A stretch of DNA of 64,000 nucleotides from Desulfuromonadaceae bacterium (GTDB lineage Bacteria > Desulfobacterota > Desulfuromonadia > Geobacterales > Pseudopelobacteraceae): positions 124,001-188,000 of the forward strand of contig JAQTZV010000003.1 in NCBI GenBank assembly GCA_028687585.1, given 5' to 3'. The notes beneath the pieces are model-generated. The model did not search any database and was not told the DNA's origin. It saw only the letters and a list, made by a program, of their open reading frames with translations. Shown piece by piece: positions 44,976 to 54,646 of the stretch. A program made the position numbers and the translations under genes. Each line of letters starts with the position of its first letter. The first letter of the stretch is position 1.

Positions 44976-47900
44976 TATTGAGCACCTCACGAATTTTCAT
45001 CAACAGTTCTTTGGGTGTAAAGGGTTTGGGCAGAAAATTCATCCCCTCCTCCACTCCTCCCTGATCTGCGACAACATCTGTAGCGTAGCCACTGCAAAAC
45101 AGTACCCGGACGTTCGGAGCAGTCCTCCGTATCAATTCATATGCCGCTCTGCCATTCATTTTCGGCATTATTACATCAAGAATTACCAGACTGATCCGTT
45201 CGCCCTGCTCCCGGAATTTCTCTACCGCATCTTCACCGTCTACCGCTTCAATAACAGAATAGCCAAATTCTTCCAATATTTTCCTGCCAAGCACCCGGGT
45301 CGTTTCGTTGTCTTCTGCAAGCAGGATGGAGCTTCTTCCCTGAACATCCGCTACCTTCTCATCTGCCGTCTCCTCAGTAACAGTCGGGGCTGTGTCCAAA
45401 AGCGGCAGATATATCTGGAAAATTGTCCCGAGACCGATAGTGCTGTGACAAAGAGCATAGCCGTTATGCTCCTTGATAATACCGTAGACAATTGAAAGAC
45501 CCAAGCCTGTGCCTTTGCCTATCTCTTTGGTCGTATAAAAAGGTTCAAAGACATGCTTTACAACATCTTCATCCATGCCTTCACCGTTGTCAGTGCAGGT
45601 GAGAAGGGCATATTTACCCGGCTTGCCAAACCCTTTGGCAAGAACGAAATCGGAACGGATTGTTACGGTTTCTGTGGTGATTGCAATCGTGCCGCCTTGC
45701 GGCATTGCATCACGGGCATTGGTCAAAATATTCATCAGAACCTGCTCTATCTGGCCACTGTCTGCCATAATGGGCAGACAGTGGGGATCAAGGTTAATGT
45801 TAAGATAAATATTTTCACTTATGAGGCGTAATAACAGCTGATGAACACGGTGGATTATTTCATTCAGGTCAACTGCCACCTGATTGGATGACTGCTTGCG
45901 ACTGTACGCTAACAACCCTTGCGTCAGACTGGCTCCCCGTTCAGCGGTAGCTGCTATCTGCTCGGCATTCTTTTTGAGCGGGCTTCCGTCCGGCAGCTTA
46001 AGTTCGAGAATACTGGCATACCCGACTATGGCAGTCAGAATATTATTAAAATCGTGTGCGATTCCACCAGCCAACTGACCAACCGCATCCATTTTCTGGG
46101 AATGACGTAACTGCACCTCCAGCTGTTTCCGGTCGGTAATGTCTTCCTTAATGGCAATAAAATGGGTGATGGCACCGCTCTCATCACGAATCGGAGCAAT
46201 GAGCGCCTGCTCCCAGTAAAGTTCGCCATCTTTGTTGCGGTTATGAAATTCACCGCGCCATTCACCTCCGGAAAGAATAGTCTGCCACAACTGCTGGTAC
46301 TGCTCGGTGCTGGTTTCTCCCGTTTTAAGAATTTTTGAATTCTGGCCGACGGCTTCTGCAAAACTATAACCGGTCAACTCGGTGAAGTGGGGATTTACGT
46401 ATTCTATGGTGCCGGAAATATCTGTTATCACAATTGAAGCCGGATTTTGCTCAACCGCCACAGAAAGTTTCCGCAGATTTTCTTCGGCCCGTTTTCGTTC
46501 AGCCAATTCACGTTGTGAATCTTCATTGAGACGGGCGTTTTCGAGAGCCAGTGAGACGAGCTCACCAAAATGATCCAGGGCTTCCATCTGTTGGTCATTG
46601 AAGACAACACCCTCGTCAATAAATGCCAACCCGAGTACCCCGACAACGACATCTCCAGCCTTGAGCGGTACAGCGGCCATGGCATGAAGAATGTCGCGAT
46701 CCCTGTCCGGAATTCGTCCCTCCCAAAGAGTGTAATCATCAACTCTCAGCGGTTCACCCGAATCCCACACCCGTCCGGAAATACCTTCTCCCCGTTTGAC
46801 CGGATGATGCGCAAGCGAGTCATAAATTCCGCTTTGGTAGACCATATCGAGCGCAGTGTTGGAGCTGTTCACCAGATAGAGGAAACAGTGCTCCGTGCCG
46901 ACCAGTCTTCCCGAACGGGTGATGATAGTCTGTAAAACAGTAGTGACGTCCAGGCGCTTAATCAGTCCCAACGTCGTTTCGTGGAGTGCCTGAAGATATT
47001 CATTCTGCCGATGCAGCTGTTCGTCAACACGTTCAACCCGCTTCAAGTCGGACACCAGAAGTAACCGTTGTTGATCGGTTTCACGGACGAGATCATTAAA
47101 AGCATGGCCAAGTGTCGCAATCTCATCCTTCCCCTGCAGGGTGAACAGGCGCTCGTCACCCACTTTGTCAGGTAACTCTTCCACATGCCTGGTAAGCTCA
47201 ATGATGGGGACTGTCAGACGATTCAGGTATCGACGCACGAACCAAAACATGGCTAATGCCAGTATCGGCAGGGCAATCAAAAATATGCTCCTGGTCCGGT
47301 AGACAGGTTGGTACGCTTCTTCCAGTGGGAAATTTGCACCAACTATCCACTCTTTAGACTTCAAACGTTTGAAAGTTGCCAGGGTTTTCATACCTCGGGA
47401 GTTGACGGTTTCCCCCGTGCCCTCAAAACCGCGTAAGGCACGATCCAGTAACCGGTTGGCGCCCAGTGGAATATCCTGCTTCATAATCCTGTTTTTATCC
47501 GGATGGATAATCATTGTCCGCTTGGAATCAAAGATAAATATGTAGCCGGTCCGGCCGATTTTACGTTTGTTGATCCCTCCCAGAAAATTGTCCCGCAGCA
47601 GATCAATACTGCCGCAAAGCACGGCCATAACGTTACCGCTAGAATCCAGGATCGGGGCGGTCAGCATGACGGCGGGGTGATGGTGCGGTTGAGAAGAAAT
47701 GTACGGGTCCGATATAAGAGGTTTTTTCGTAGCAATTGTCTCTTTGAGATAATCCCGGTAGGAAAAATCCTGTCCGGCGCGGGAAATCCCCAATGGAAGT
47801 TCGGCAACCATACGCCCATTGGCACTGAACAGAAACACCCCGTTATCAAAGAAATCGGTGGATTCTGTTCGTTCCAGCAGGAATGACAGCGCTTCCTGAG

Positions 47901-48150
47901 GATCAGAAACAAGCTTCGGGGAAATTTTACTGGCGAGAGTAAGGAGCGGTTTGTGCGATTCGGCAAGCTTCTGATCAATTTCGTCGACCACATTGGATAC
48001 AATCTGGTACTGCTGTCCGGAAATGGACTCTTTGAGGTAGCCCTGCAAAAAATACTGTATCAAAAGCAAAAGACAAAATACCGCAACCGTAATGGTAAAC
48101 GGGAAAAGTAGCGTCGCTTTAATTTTCAGGGTAAATCGGGGCAAAAACAT
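44968..48150 (-). CDS. Hybrid sensor histidine kinase with Cache, GAF and PAS domains
   Basis: About 1060 residues. First membrane helix about 17-37, a periplasmic double-Cache sensor (about 40-285), second helix about 288-305, HAMP, a GAF domain (about 395-545), a PAS domain with PAC (about 560-680), HisKA with phosphorylated H699 in [11 protein letters not shown], HATPase ([16 protein letters not shown]), and a C-terminal receiver ([19 protein letters not shown]). The ATG at 48150 is chosen; another 18 codons are open upstream. It is translationally coupled to an HD-GYP regulator, so its output probably lowers cyclic di-GMP. Input unknown; Cache domains often bind small organic acids or amino acids. 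Confidence 0.93.
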   Translation of the reverse strand: MFLPRFTLKIKATLLFPFTITVAVFCLLLLIQYFLQGYLKESISGQQYQIVSNVVDEIDQKLAESHKPLLTLASKISPKLVSDPQEALSFLLERTESTDFFDNGVFLFSANGRMVAELPLGISRAGQDFSYRDYLKETIATKKPLISDPYISSQPHHHPAVMLTAPILDSSGNVMAVLCGSIDLLRDNFLGGINKRKIGRTGYIFIFDSKRTMIIHPDKNRIMKQDIPLGANRLLDRALRGFEGTGETVNSRGMKTLATFKRLKSKEWIVGANFPLEEAYQPVYRTRSIFLIALPILALAMFWFVRRYLNRLTVPIIELTRHVEELPDKVGDERLFTLQGKDEIATLGHAFNDLVRETDQQRLLLVSDLKRVERVDEQLHRQNEYLQALHETTLGLIKRLDVTTVLQTIITRSGRLVGTEHCFLYLVNSSNTALDMVYQSGIYDSLAHHPVKRGEGISGRVWDSGEPLRVDDYTLWEGRIPDRDRDILHAMAAVPLKAGDVVVGVLGLAFIDEGVVFNDQQMEALDHFGELVSLALENARLNEDSQRELAERKRAEENLRKLSVAVEQNPASIVITDISGTIEYVNPHFTELTGYSFAEAVGQNSKILKTGETSTEQYQQLWQTILSGGEWRGEFHNRNKDGELYWEQALIAPIRDESGAITHFIAIKEDITDRKQLEVQLRHSQKMDAVGQLAGGIAHDFNNILTAIVGYASILELKLPDGSPLKKNAEQIAATAERGASLTQGLLAYSRKQSSNQVAVDLNEIIHRVHQLLLRLISENIYLNINLDPHCLPIMADSGQIEQVLMNILTNARDAMPQGGTIAITTETVTIRSDFVLAKGFGKPGKYALLTCTDNGEGMDEDVVKHVFEPFYTTKEIGKGTGLGLSIVYGIIKEHNGYALCHSTIGLGTIFQIYLPLLDTAPTVTEETADEKVADVQGRSSILLAEDNETTRVLGRKILEEFGYSVIEAVDGEDAVEKFREQGERISLVILDVIMPKMNGRAAYELIRRTAPNVRVLFCSGYATDVVADQGGVEEGMNFLPKPFTPKELLMKIREVLNNA

Positions 48151-48251
48151 AACTATTCCATGTCCCAGATGATAAAAGTGGCCAGAACAATACCATAGTT
48201 TCAAAGAGTTGGTTACATCAAATTCTGGTCACCTCAATAAATATAGTGATA

Positions 48252-48370
48252 CCAATTCCAGATCAAAGCCTCACCTTCGTTGGCTCGTCTTCGGCACCTC
48301 AACATACTGAATGTATGCCTTCGTCGCCTCAATCCTCGCCGCCTTGATGGCATCTTTGATTTGAAATTGG
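48252..48370. repeat. Family A palindromic element
   Basis: Ends CCAATTCCAGATCAAAG (48252-48268) and CTTTGATTTGAAATTGG (48354-48370). Core GTTGGCTCGTCTTCGGCACC and CATACTGAATGTATG centre. It lies between the divergent kinase and murA genes. Confidence 0.8.
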
Positions 48371-48431
48371 AATGAGGCTGGCACCAAGCGGTATTTACGG
48401 TATCACATCGCAAGCTTCAGCTAACTTTTCT

Positions 48432-48461
48432 TTGGACAAGCTCCGGCCCATACAGTATCAT
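48432..48461 (+). promoter_or_regulatory. Possible promoter of the murA-his operon
   Basis: TTGGAC (48432-48437), 18 bases, TATCAT (48456-48461); 35 bases before the murA start. Moderate match only. Confidence 0.35.
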
Positions 48462-48496
48462 GGCGAAATTTAACCGGCACAAAGAGGAGCATCTCA

Positions 48497-49750
48497 TTGG
48501 ACAAACTAATTATCAAAGGCGGCAGGAAACTTAAAGGTGACGTTACCGTCAGCGGCTCCAAAAACGCCTCGCTCCCTATCTTTGTTGCGACGATTCTGGC
48601 TCCCGGCGTCAATCAGATCAGTAATGTACCGTTTCTGCGTGACATCAACACCACCATTAAAGTGCTGGAGTCACTTGGCGCACAGGTTGACGGCAACGGC
48701 AATGTTGTTCGCATTGATTCAACAAACATCTCCAGCCATGAAGCTACCTACGATCTGGTAAAAACCATGCGTGCCTCGGTATTAGTACTTGGCCCGCTAC
48801 TTGCCCGCTTTGGCAAGGCACGGGTTTCACTTCCCGGCGGCTGCGCAATCGGGGCCAGACCGATTAACCTGCATCTCAAAGGGCTGCAGACGCTCGGCGC
48901 TGAAATAGTTCTGGAACATGGGTATGTCGAGGCACGCTGCAGGCGGCTTAAAGGTGCCCGTATTATCTTTGACGTTTCAACCGTGGGGGGGACCGAGCAC
49001 CTGATGATGGCGGCTGCCACCGCCAAAGGTGAGACGGTCCTGGAAAACTCGGCGCGTGAACCGGAGATTGTTGATCTGGCAAACTACCTGAACCGTATGG
49101 GTGCGAATATTGAAGGAGCCGGCACCGATACCATCTACATCCAGGGGGTTTCAGAACTTTCTGCCGCAAACTATGAAGTCATGCCGGATCGCATTGAAGC
49201 GGGCACCTTTATGATCGCCGCCGCCATGACCGGCGGAGATATAAAAATCCATCACATGAAGCTGGAACACCTGGATGCGCTGGCGTTCAAGATGCAGGAT
49301 GCGGGAGTAGAAATAACCAGTCGTGATGGTGTTGTACGGGTCAAGGGGCCGAAAAAAATCAGCAGTGTCAACATTAAAACCCGCCCCTATCCAGGCTTTC
49401 CAACCGACATGCAGGCCCAGTTCATGGCGATGATGTGCGTTGCCGACGGTGCCAGTGTGATTTCGGAGAATATTTTTGAGAACCGCTTCATGCATGTTTC
49501 AGAATTACAGCGTTTCGGCGCCGACATCACCGTCGAAGGCAACACCGCCACCGTCAAGGGGGTGAAAAAACTCTCCGGGGCTCCGGTAATGGCCACTGAC
49601 CTGCGGGCATCTGCGTCACTTATTCTGGCAGGGCTTGCTGCGGAGGGAACTACTGAGGTCACCCGGATCTATCATCTGGATCGCGGCTATGAAGCAATCG
49701 AAAAAAAGCTGGCCGGATTGGGTGCGGATATTGTGAGAGTTAAAGAATGA
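48497..49750 (+). CDS. murA: UDP-N-acetylglucosamine 1-carboxyvinyltransferase
   Basis: First committed step of peptidoglycan synthesis: transfers enolpyruvate from PEP to UDP-GlcNAc. The protein is 417 residues, usual length. The catalytic, fosfomycin-reactive cysteine is C116 in GGCAIGARP. Other landmarks: SGSKNASLP near the start and the PTDMQAQF loop. TTG start with AGAGGAG upstream. First gene of an operon with hisG, whose ATG overlaps its stop by four bases. Joining cell-wall and histidine genes this way is common in Geobacter. Confidence 0.96.
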   Translation: MDKLIIKGGRKLKGDVTVSGSKNASLPIFVATILAPGVNQISNVPFLRDINTTIKVLESLGAQVDGNGNVVRIDSTNISSHEATYDLVKTMRASVLVLGPLLARFGKARVSLPGGCAIGARPINLHLKGLQTLGAEIVLEHGYVEARCRRLKGARIIFDVSTVGGTEHLMMAAATAKGETVLENSAREPEIVDLANYLNRMGANIEGAGTDTIYIQGVSELSAANYEVMPDRIEAGTFMIAAAMTGGDIKIHHMKLEHLDALAFKMQDAGVEITSRDGVVRVKGPKKISSVNIKTRPYPGFPTDMQAQFMAMMCVADGASVISENIFENRFMHVSELQRFGADITVEGNTATVKGVKKLSGAPVMATDLRASASLILAGLAAEGTTEVTRIYHLDRGYEAIEKKLAGLGADIVRVKE

Positions 49751-50394
49751 GTGACTGGATTACCATCGCAATCCCCAAAGGGCGGATTCTGGAAGAATCT
49801 GTCGAGATGTTCGGTCAGATCGGCATTGACTGCCGCGAACTGCTCTCCGACTCCCGCAAGCTGATCTTTGAAAACCGGGAACAGCAGATGCGCTATATGA
49901 TTGTACGGGCGACAGATGTCCCTACGTACGTGGAATATGGCAGCGCCGACCTTGGCATCGTCGGCAAAGACACACTGATGGAACAGTGCAAGGATGTCTA
50001 TGAACCGCTTGACCTGAAATTCGGCTACTGCCGCATGATGGTCGCCGAACCGGCCAGCCGGGCAAAGGCTGATGATCCCTCCTGTTGGTCGCATATTCGT
50101 ATTGCGACGAAATACCCGCATGTAACGGAGAACTATTTTGCCTCGAAAGGGGTGCAGGTAGAAATCATCAAACTATACGGCTCAATTGAACTGGCGCCGT
50201 TGGTCGGCCTCTCCGACCGGATTGTCGATTTGGTTTCAACCGGAGAAACGATGCGGCAAAATGGCCTTGTGGAGGTCGAAACCATTGCCGAAATTACTAC
50301 CCGTCTCATCGTTAACCGTGCAAGCTTGAAAACCAAGAACGCTCGCATTTCAAAAATAATACAGGGTCTGGAGCGGCTGCTCCAGTCAAACTGA
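49747..50394 (+). CDS. hisG: ATP phosphoribosyltransferase, short form
   Basis: Catalytic subunit of the first histidine step. At 215 residues it lacks the C-terminal regulatory domain, so it is the HisG-S type that normally needs HisZ for activity. Landmarks: [24 protein letters not shown], and [13 protein letters not shown] near the PRPP loop. No hisZ is in the window, while a second, long-form hisG is (23762-24637). Coupled to murA upstream; hisD follows 17 bases later. Confidence 0.95.
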   Translation: MSDWITIAIPKGRILEESVEMFGQIGIDCRELLSDSRKLIFENREQQMRYMIVRATDVPTYVEYGSADLGIVGKDTLMEQCKDVYEPLDLKFGYCRMMVAEPASRAKADDPSCWSHIRIATKYPHVTENYFASKGVQVEIIKLYGSIELAPLVGLSDRIVDLVSTGETMRQNGLVEVETIAEITTRLIVNRASLKTKNARISKIIQGLERLLQSN

Positions 50395-50411
50395 GTAAGG
50401 TATCCGTAACT

Positions 50412-51704
50412 ATGCTTTTTCTTAATATCAACGATTCCGGTTTTGATCAAAAATTTGCCACCATCCTATCTCGCGGAGAAGAGTCCGGTCGAGAAGTTGA
50501 GCAGGTCGTGCTTGAGATAATCGCCGATGTTCGCAAACGCGGTGATGATTCGGTTCTGGAACTGAGCCGTCGTTTCGACCGTGTTGATGCTCAAACAGTT
50601 GCCGATCTGGAAGTTACCGCAGCCGAGATTGAAGCCGCTTTTGCCCAGGTTTCTGCAGATGATGTCGCTGCACTCCGGCTGGCAGAGGCACGCGTCACCC
50701 GTTTCCATGAGAAGCAGAAGCAGCAGACGTGGCTTTCCACTGAAGAGCCGGACATCATGCTGGGCCAGAAGGTCACACCGTTGTCACGGGTAGGAATCTA
50801 TGTGCCGGGCGGCAAAGCCAGCTACCCGAGCAGCGTCATTATGAACGCTGTTCCGGCCCGCGTGGCAGGGGTTGGCGAAATCATTATGGTGGCGCCTTCC
50901 CCCGGTGGCGAGATCAGCCCGCATGTCCTGGTGGCTGCCAGCCTCTCCGGAGTAGACCGGATCTTCCGGATCGGCGGCGCGCAGGCTGTTGCCGCTCTGG
51001 CATACGGGACGGCAACAATTCCGCGTGTCGACAAGATTACCGGGCCGGGCAACATTTATGTCGCCACCGCCAAAAAACTGGTGTTCGGGCAGGTCGGCAT
51101 CGACATGATCGCCGGGCCGAGTGAAATTCTGGTAATCAATGACGGCAGCGGCAATCCGGCCCATATCGCTGCGGACCTCCTCTCTCAGGCGGAGCATGAT
51201 GAACTGGCATCATCGATTCTGATTACGACGGATCGAATGTTTGCCGAACGGGTTGCGGCGGAAGTGGAACAGCAACTGGCGACACTCTCTCGCGAAACTA
51301 TCGCCCGGGCATCATGGGAAAAGTATGGGGCAATTATTGTGGCGGACACCCTGGCTGAAGTAATCGCGTTTTCAAACCGTATTGCTCCGGAACATCTGGA
51401 GCTGGCCGTAGCTGATCCGTTTGCAATCCTGTCACAAATCACCAACGCCGGTGCAATCTTCATGGGGCACTGGACTCCTGAAGCGGCGGGAGATTATCTG
51501 GCCGGCCCGAATCACACGCTGCCGACCGGTGGTACGTCGCGCTTTTTCTCGCCGCTCTCCGTAGATGATTTTGTCAAAAAGTCCTCGATTGTTTATTTTT
51601 CACAGAGTGGTCTGGAGCGACTCGGGAATGAAATCGTCAGAATCGCTGAATTGGAAGGACTTGAAGCGCATGGTCGTTCGGTAACAATCCGGCAGGAGAA
51701 ATAG
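50412..51704 (+). CDS. hisD: Histidinol dehydrogenase
   Basis: Oxidises histidinol to histidine in two NAD-dependent steps. The protein is 430 residues with zinc- and substrate-binding motifs [19 protein letters not shown] and [11 protein letters not shown], and the [12 protein letters not shown] loop. Operon member between hisG and hisC, whose GTG start is one base after its stop. Confidence 0.96.
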   Translation: MLFLNINDSGFDQKFATILSRGEESGREVEQVVLEIIADVRKRGDDSVLELSRRFDRVDAQTVADLEVTAAEIEAAFAQVSADDVAALRLAEARVTRFHEKQKQQTWLSTEEPDIMLGQKVTPLSRVGIYVPGGKASYPSSVIMNAVPARVAGVGEIIMVAPSPGGEISPHVLVAASLSGVDRIFRIGGAQAVAALAYGTATIPRVDKITGPGNIYVATAKKLVFGQVGIDMIAGPSEILVINDGSGNPAHIAADLLSQAEHDELASSILITTDRMFAERVAAEVEQQLATLSRETIARASWEKYGAIIVADTLAEVIAFSNRIAPEHLELAVADPFAILSQITNAGAIFMGHWTPEAAGDYLAGPNHTLPTGGTSRFFSPLSVDDFVKKSSIVYFSQSGLERLGNEIVRIAELEGLEAHGRSVTIRQEK

Positions 51705-51705
51705 C

Positions 51706-52758
51706 GTGAGTTATCTTCGCTCAAATATCGCTGCCATGAACGGCTACGTTCCCGGATTTCAGCCCGCCGACATCGCCTCCTGGATCAAGCTCAATACCAA
51801 TGAAAACTCGTACCCCCCTTCGCCGAAGGTTGTGGAAGCCATCCTTGCTGAACTGGGGACAGACGGTAAAAGGCTCCACACGTATCCCTCCGCATCCAGC
51901 GAGAAACTGCGGGAAGTGGCAGGAGAATTGTACGGTTTTGATCCCTCCTGGATTATCATGGCCAACGGCTCCGACGAGGTACTCAACAACCTGATCCGGG
52001 CATGTGCTTCGGAAGGAGATGAAATCGGCTATATCCATCCATCATATTCCTACTATGCCACTCTGGCGGATATCCAGGGGGCTCGGACGCGTACGTACGG
52101 ACTGACGGATGATTTCCGCATCGCCGGTTTTCCTGACCGTTACGAGGGGAAGATCTTTTTTCTGACTACACCCAATGCGCCGCTCGGACCGGCTTTTCCC
52201 ATCGAGTACATCGAAGAGCTGGCAGAACGCTGCGCCGGTATGCTGGTGCTGGATGAAACCTATGCCGACTTTGCCGATGGCAATGCCCTTGAGCTGGTGA
52301 AGAAGTGTACCAACGTGGTGGTAACCCGCTCCCTTTCGAAAAGCTATGCCCTCGCAGGGATGCGGCTGGGACTCGCCGTTGCCCGCCCGGAAATAATTGC
52401 CGCTCTGGACAAGATCCGCGATCATTACAACCTGGATCGTCTGGCACAGGCAGCCTGTGCGGCGGCTCTTCTGGACCAGACTTACCTGAGAGCATGTTGC
52501 GAAAAAATCCGGAAAACACGCGAGTGGTTCTCGACTGAACTGCGGACCTTAGGCTACGACGTTATCCCCTCCCACGGTAATTATCTGTTTGCAGCGCCGC
52601 CGGACAGGGATGGCAAGCGGCTCTATGAGGGTTTGTTCGATCGTAAAATTCTTGTACGCCATTTTTCAGACCCGCTATTGTGCCACGGCCTGCGAATATC
52701 AATAGGTACGCAGCAGGAGATGGAGCAGACGCTGGCAGCCATGAAAGAGATCGGATAA
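51706..52758 (+). CDS. hisC: Histidinol-phosphate aminotransferase
   Basis: PLP enzyme that makes histidinol phosphate from imidazole acetol phosphate and glutamate. The protein is 350 residues; the PLP lysine lies in [12 protein letters not shown] and the aspartate in [12 protein letters not shown] start at 51706 directly after hisD. hisB follows 14 bases later. Confidence 0.95.
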   Translation: MSYLRSNIAAMNGYVPGFQPADIASWIKLNTNENSYPPSPKVVEAILAELGTDGKRLHTYPSASSEKLREVAGELYGFDPSWIIMANGSDEVLNNLIRACASEGDEIGYIHPSYSYYATLADIQGARTRTYGLTDDFRIAGFPDRYEGKIFFLTTPNAPLGPAFPIEYIEELAERCAGMLVLDETYADFADGNALELVKKCTNVVVTRSLSKSYALAGMRLGLAVARPEIIAALDKIRDHYNLDRLAQAACAAALLDQTYLRACCEKIRKTREWFSTELRTLGYDVIPSHGNYLFAAPPDRDGKRLYEGLFDRKILVRHFSDPLLCHGLRISIGTQQEMEQTLAAMKEIG

Positions 52759-52772
52759 TCAAGGGGGAGTCC

Positions 52773-53360
52773 ATGTCACGAGAAGCAGCTATTGAACGGA
52801 TTACGAAAGAAACAAAAATAAAACTATCGCTGACGATTGACGGATCGGGGAACGCCACCATCTGCACGTCGGTACCGTTTCTCGACCACATGCTCAACCT
52901 GTTTGCCCGCCATGGCCTTTTCGATTTGAACGTTGAAGCCTGCGGCGACATTGATATAGATTTTCACCACACGGTTGAAGATATCGGTATTGTGTTAGGA
53001 GAGGCATTCAAGCAGGCGTTGGGAGATAAACAAGGCATCCGGCGCTATGGTCAGGCTTCCGTCCCGATGGATGAAACGTTAGCAAGCGTGGCTGTTGATA
53101 TCTCCGGGAGGCCGTATCTTGTCTATCACGTCAACCTGCCAAAGGTGAAAATCGGGGATTTCGACGTTGAACTGGCTCGGGAGTTTTTTCAGGCCTTTGT
53201 CAACCATTGCGGCCTTAATCTGCACATAAATGTCATGTATGGCGACAACGTACACCATATCATTGAAGCCTGCTTCAAGGCGTTTGCCCGTGCTCTGGAT
53301 GCCGCAACCCAGCTTGATCCACGAGTGGTCGGGGTCATGTCCACAAAAGGGATACTGTGA
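52773..53360 (+). CDS. hisB: Imidazoleglycerol-phosphate dehydratase
   Basis: Removes water from imidazoleglycerol phosphate. The protein is 195 residues, the single-function form without a phosphatase part. Metal-binding histidine motifs [21 protein letters not shown] and the later VNHCGLNLH and [10 protein letters not shown]. The ATG at 52773 is chosen because GGGGGAG lies before it; the frame opens earlier inside hisC. It is the last gene of this operon: a family A element begins five bases after its stop, and hisH, hisA and hisF are not here. Confidence 0.96.
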   Translation: MSREAAIERITKETKIKLSLTIDGSGNATICTSVPFLDHMLNLFARHGLFDLNVEACGDIDIDFHHTVEDIGIVLGEAFKQALGDKQGIRRYGQASVPMDETLASVAVDISGRPYLVYHVNLPKVKIGDFDVELAREFFQAFVNHCGLNLHINVMYGDNVHHIIEACFKAFARALDAATQLDPRVVGVMSTKGIL

Positions 53361-53365
53361 CGCTG

Positions 53366-53489
53366 TTCCAATTCCAAATCAAAGCGCTATCATCGTTGGC
53401 TCGTCTTCGGCTCCTCAACGTACTGATGCAGTACGCCTCGGCGGCTCAATCCTCGCCGCCTTGATTTCATCTTTGATTTGAAATTGGAA
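53366..53489. repeat. Family A palindromic element, intact copy
   Basis: A 124-bp element with arms TTCCAATTCCAAATCAAAG and CTTTGATTTGAAATTGGAA. Core GGCTCGTCTTCGGCTCCTC, centre GTACTGATGCAGTAC, then CGGCGGCTCAATCCTCGCCG. The best complete copy in the window. Confidence 0.85.
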
Positions 53490-53511
53490 TTACAGCGTGT
53501 TGCTGCATAAT

Positions 53512-53545
53512 AAAAAGGGTGGCCCGAATCCGGTACCACCCTTTT
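53512..53545. terminator. Bidirectional terminator between hisB and cpoB
   Basis: Stem AAAAGGGTGG/CCACCCTTTT with a 13-base loop, A-rich before and T-rich after on both strands. Ends the his operon and the convergent cpoB-like gene. Confidence 0.8.
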
Positions 53546-53568
53546 CTCTTCCTGCCAGTACTGAACAG

Positions 53569-54402
53569 CTACTTGATTTCTTTCAGCAACGCTTTGGCCT
53601 TTTTGGCTTCCTCGCTTTTAGGATAACCCTCCACCAGTTTTTTCAACACAAATCTGGCACTTTTGGAATCCTTGATCGCATTAAATGCCATCGCCTGCTT
53701 CAACATGGCTGCAACGACTTTTTCTTTGCCGGGATAATTTTTAATGACATCCTGATAAGACAAAATTGCCGACTCATAATTTTTTTCAGTATAGTATGAC
53801 TCACCAATCCAATAGTGCGCATTCACTGCGAGCTCATGCCTGGGATTTTGTTCAAGAAATTTGGAAAACTGCTCCCGTGCAGCAGTCGTTTCACCCGCTT
53901 TGAGTGAGTCAAGTCCTTTCAAGTAGAGCGCATCAGGCGTCATGGCCGCTTCGTCCTTTTTTCCCGTAGCCATCTCGGCCATTTTTATTGAAAAAGAATC
54001 AATGACGGCCTGCTGTTTCAGGATGCGATCTTCAAGGGCTATAATGCGTTTGTCGGCGTCTTCACGGTATCGGGCAAGATCTTCGGCAGATTTTTTTACG
54101 GAGAGAAAGGTGTCGTCAAGCTTGCCGTTCAGCATCTGCATTTCGCTTTTAGTGCCGTCAATTGACGCCTGAATATCGGCCGACATTTTCCGGACTGCAG
54201 AGACATCTGTTTTGAAGCCCTTTTCGATGGCTCCAACAGAAACTTTTGATTCCTCACGAATACCGGCAAGGTCCCTGTCCATAGAAAAAAGACGGGTTTT
54301 TACCGAATCAACATCATTTCTGACATTGTCAAGAGCTCCTTGTGAAGCACATCCGGCCAGACATACGACGAACAGCAGTGTTGTGACATACATTAATTTC
54401 AT
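53569..54402 (-). CDS. cpoB: CpoB/YbgF-like TPR lipoprotein
   Basis: Coordinates peptidoglycan synthesis with outer-membrane constriction through Tol-Pal. 277 residues: lipobox LAGC (Cys18), a coiled-coil region (about 25-140) and C-terminal TPRs (YLKGLDSLKAGETTAAREQF onwards). The ATG at 54402 is preceded by AAAGGAA. It stands alone; tol and pal genes are not next to it, so the name rests on domain order. A generic TPR lipoprotein such as BamD-like is less likely because of the coiled coil. Confidence 0.85.
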   Translation of the reverse strand: MKLMYVTTLLFVVCLAGCASQGALDNVRNDVDSVKTRLFSMDRDLAGIREESKVSVGAIEKGFKTDVSAVRKMSADIQASIDGTKSEMQMLNGKLDDTFLSVKKSAEDLARYREDADKRIIALEDRILKQQAVIDSFSIKMAEMATGKKDEAAMTPDALYLKGLDSLKAGETTAAREQFSKFLEQNPRHELAVNAHYWIGESYYTEKNYESAILSYQDVIKNYPGKEKVVAAMLKQAMAFNAIKDSKSARFVLKKLVEGYPKSEEAKKAKALLKEIK

Positions 54403-54564
54403 AGGATAGTTTCCTTTGGACGGAGGGTGGGAGTTGCTATGGAGAAACTCCGATTGCTCCGTTCCTGTATAGCACACACGGTGCACTATTTCAAGAAATG
54501 CCGCAGAATCTGACGCATGTAGCGCTGCAATAGATTGCGGGATTTACCGGTGCCGCCTTTTTCT

Positions 54565-54592
54565 TTGCTTTCGGTGCTAAAAGAGATATAAT
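54565..54592 (+). promoter_or_regulatory. Sigma-70 promoter of the RNase gene
   Basis: TTGCTT (54565-54570), 16 bases, perfect TATAAT (54587-54592), 55 bases before the RNase start. Confidence 0.55.
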
Positions 54593-54646
54593 CCGCCCGT
54601 TTTACATCAAAACCTGCAACAGCACCCTGAAAGGCACGACACTAAC

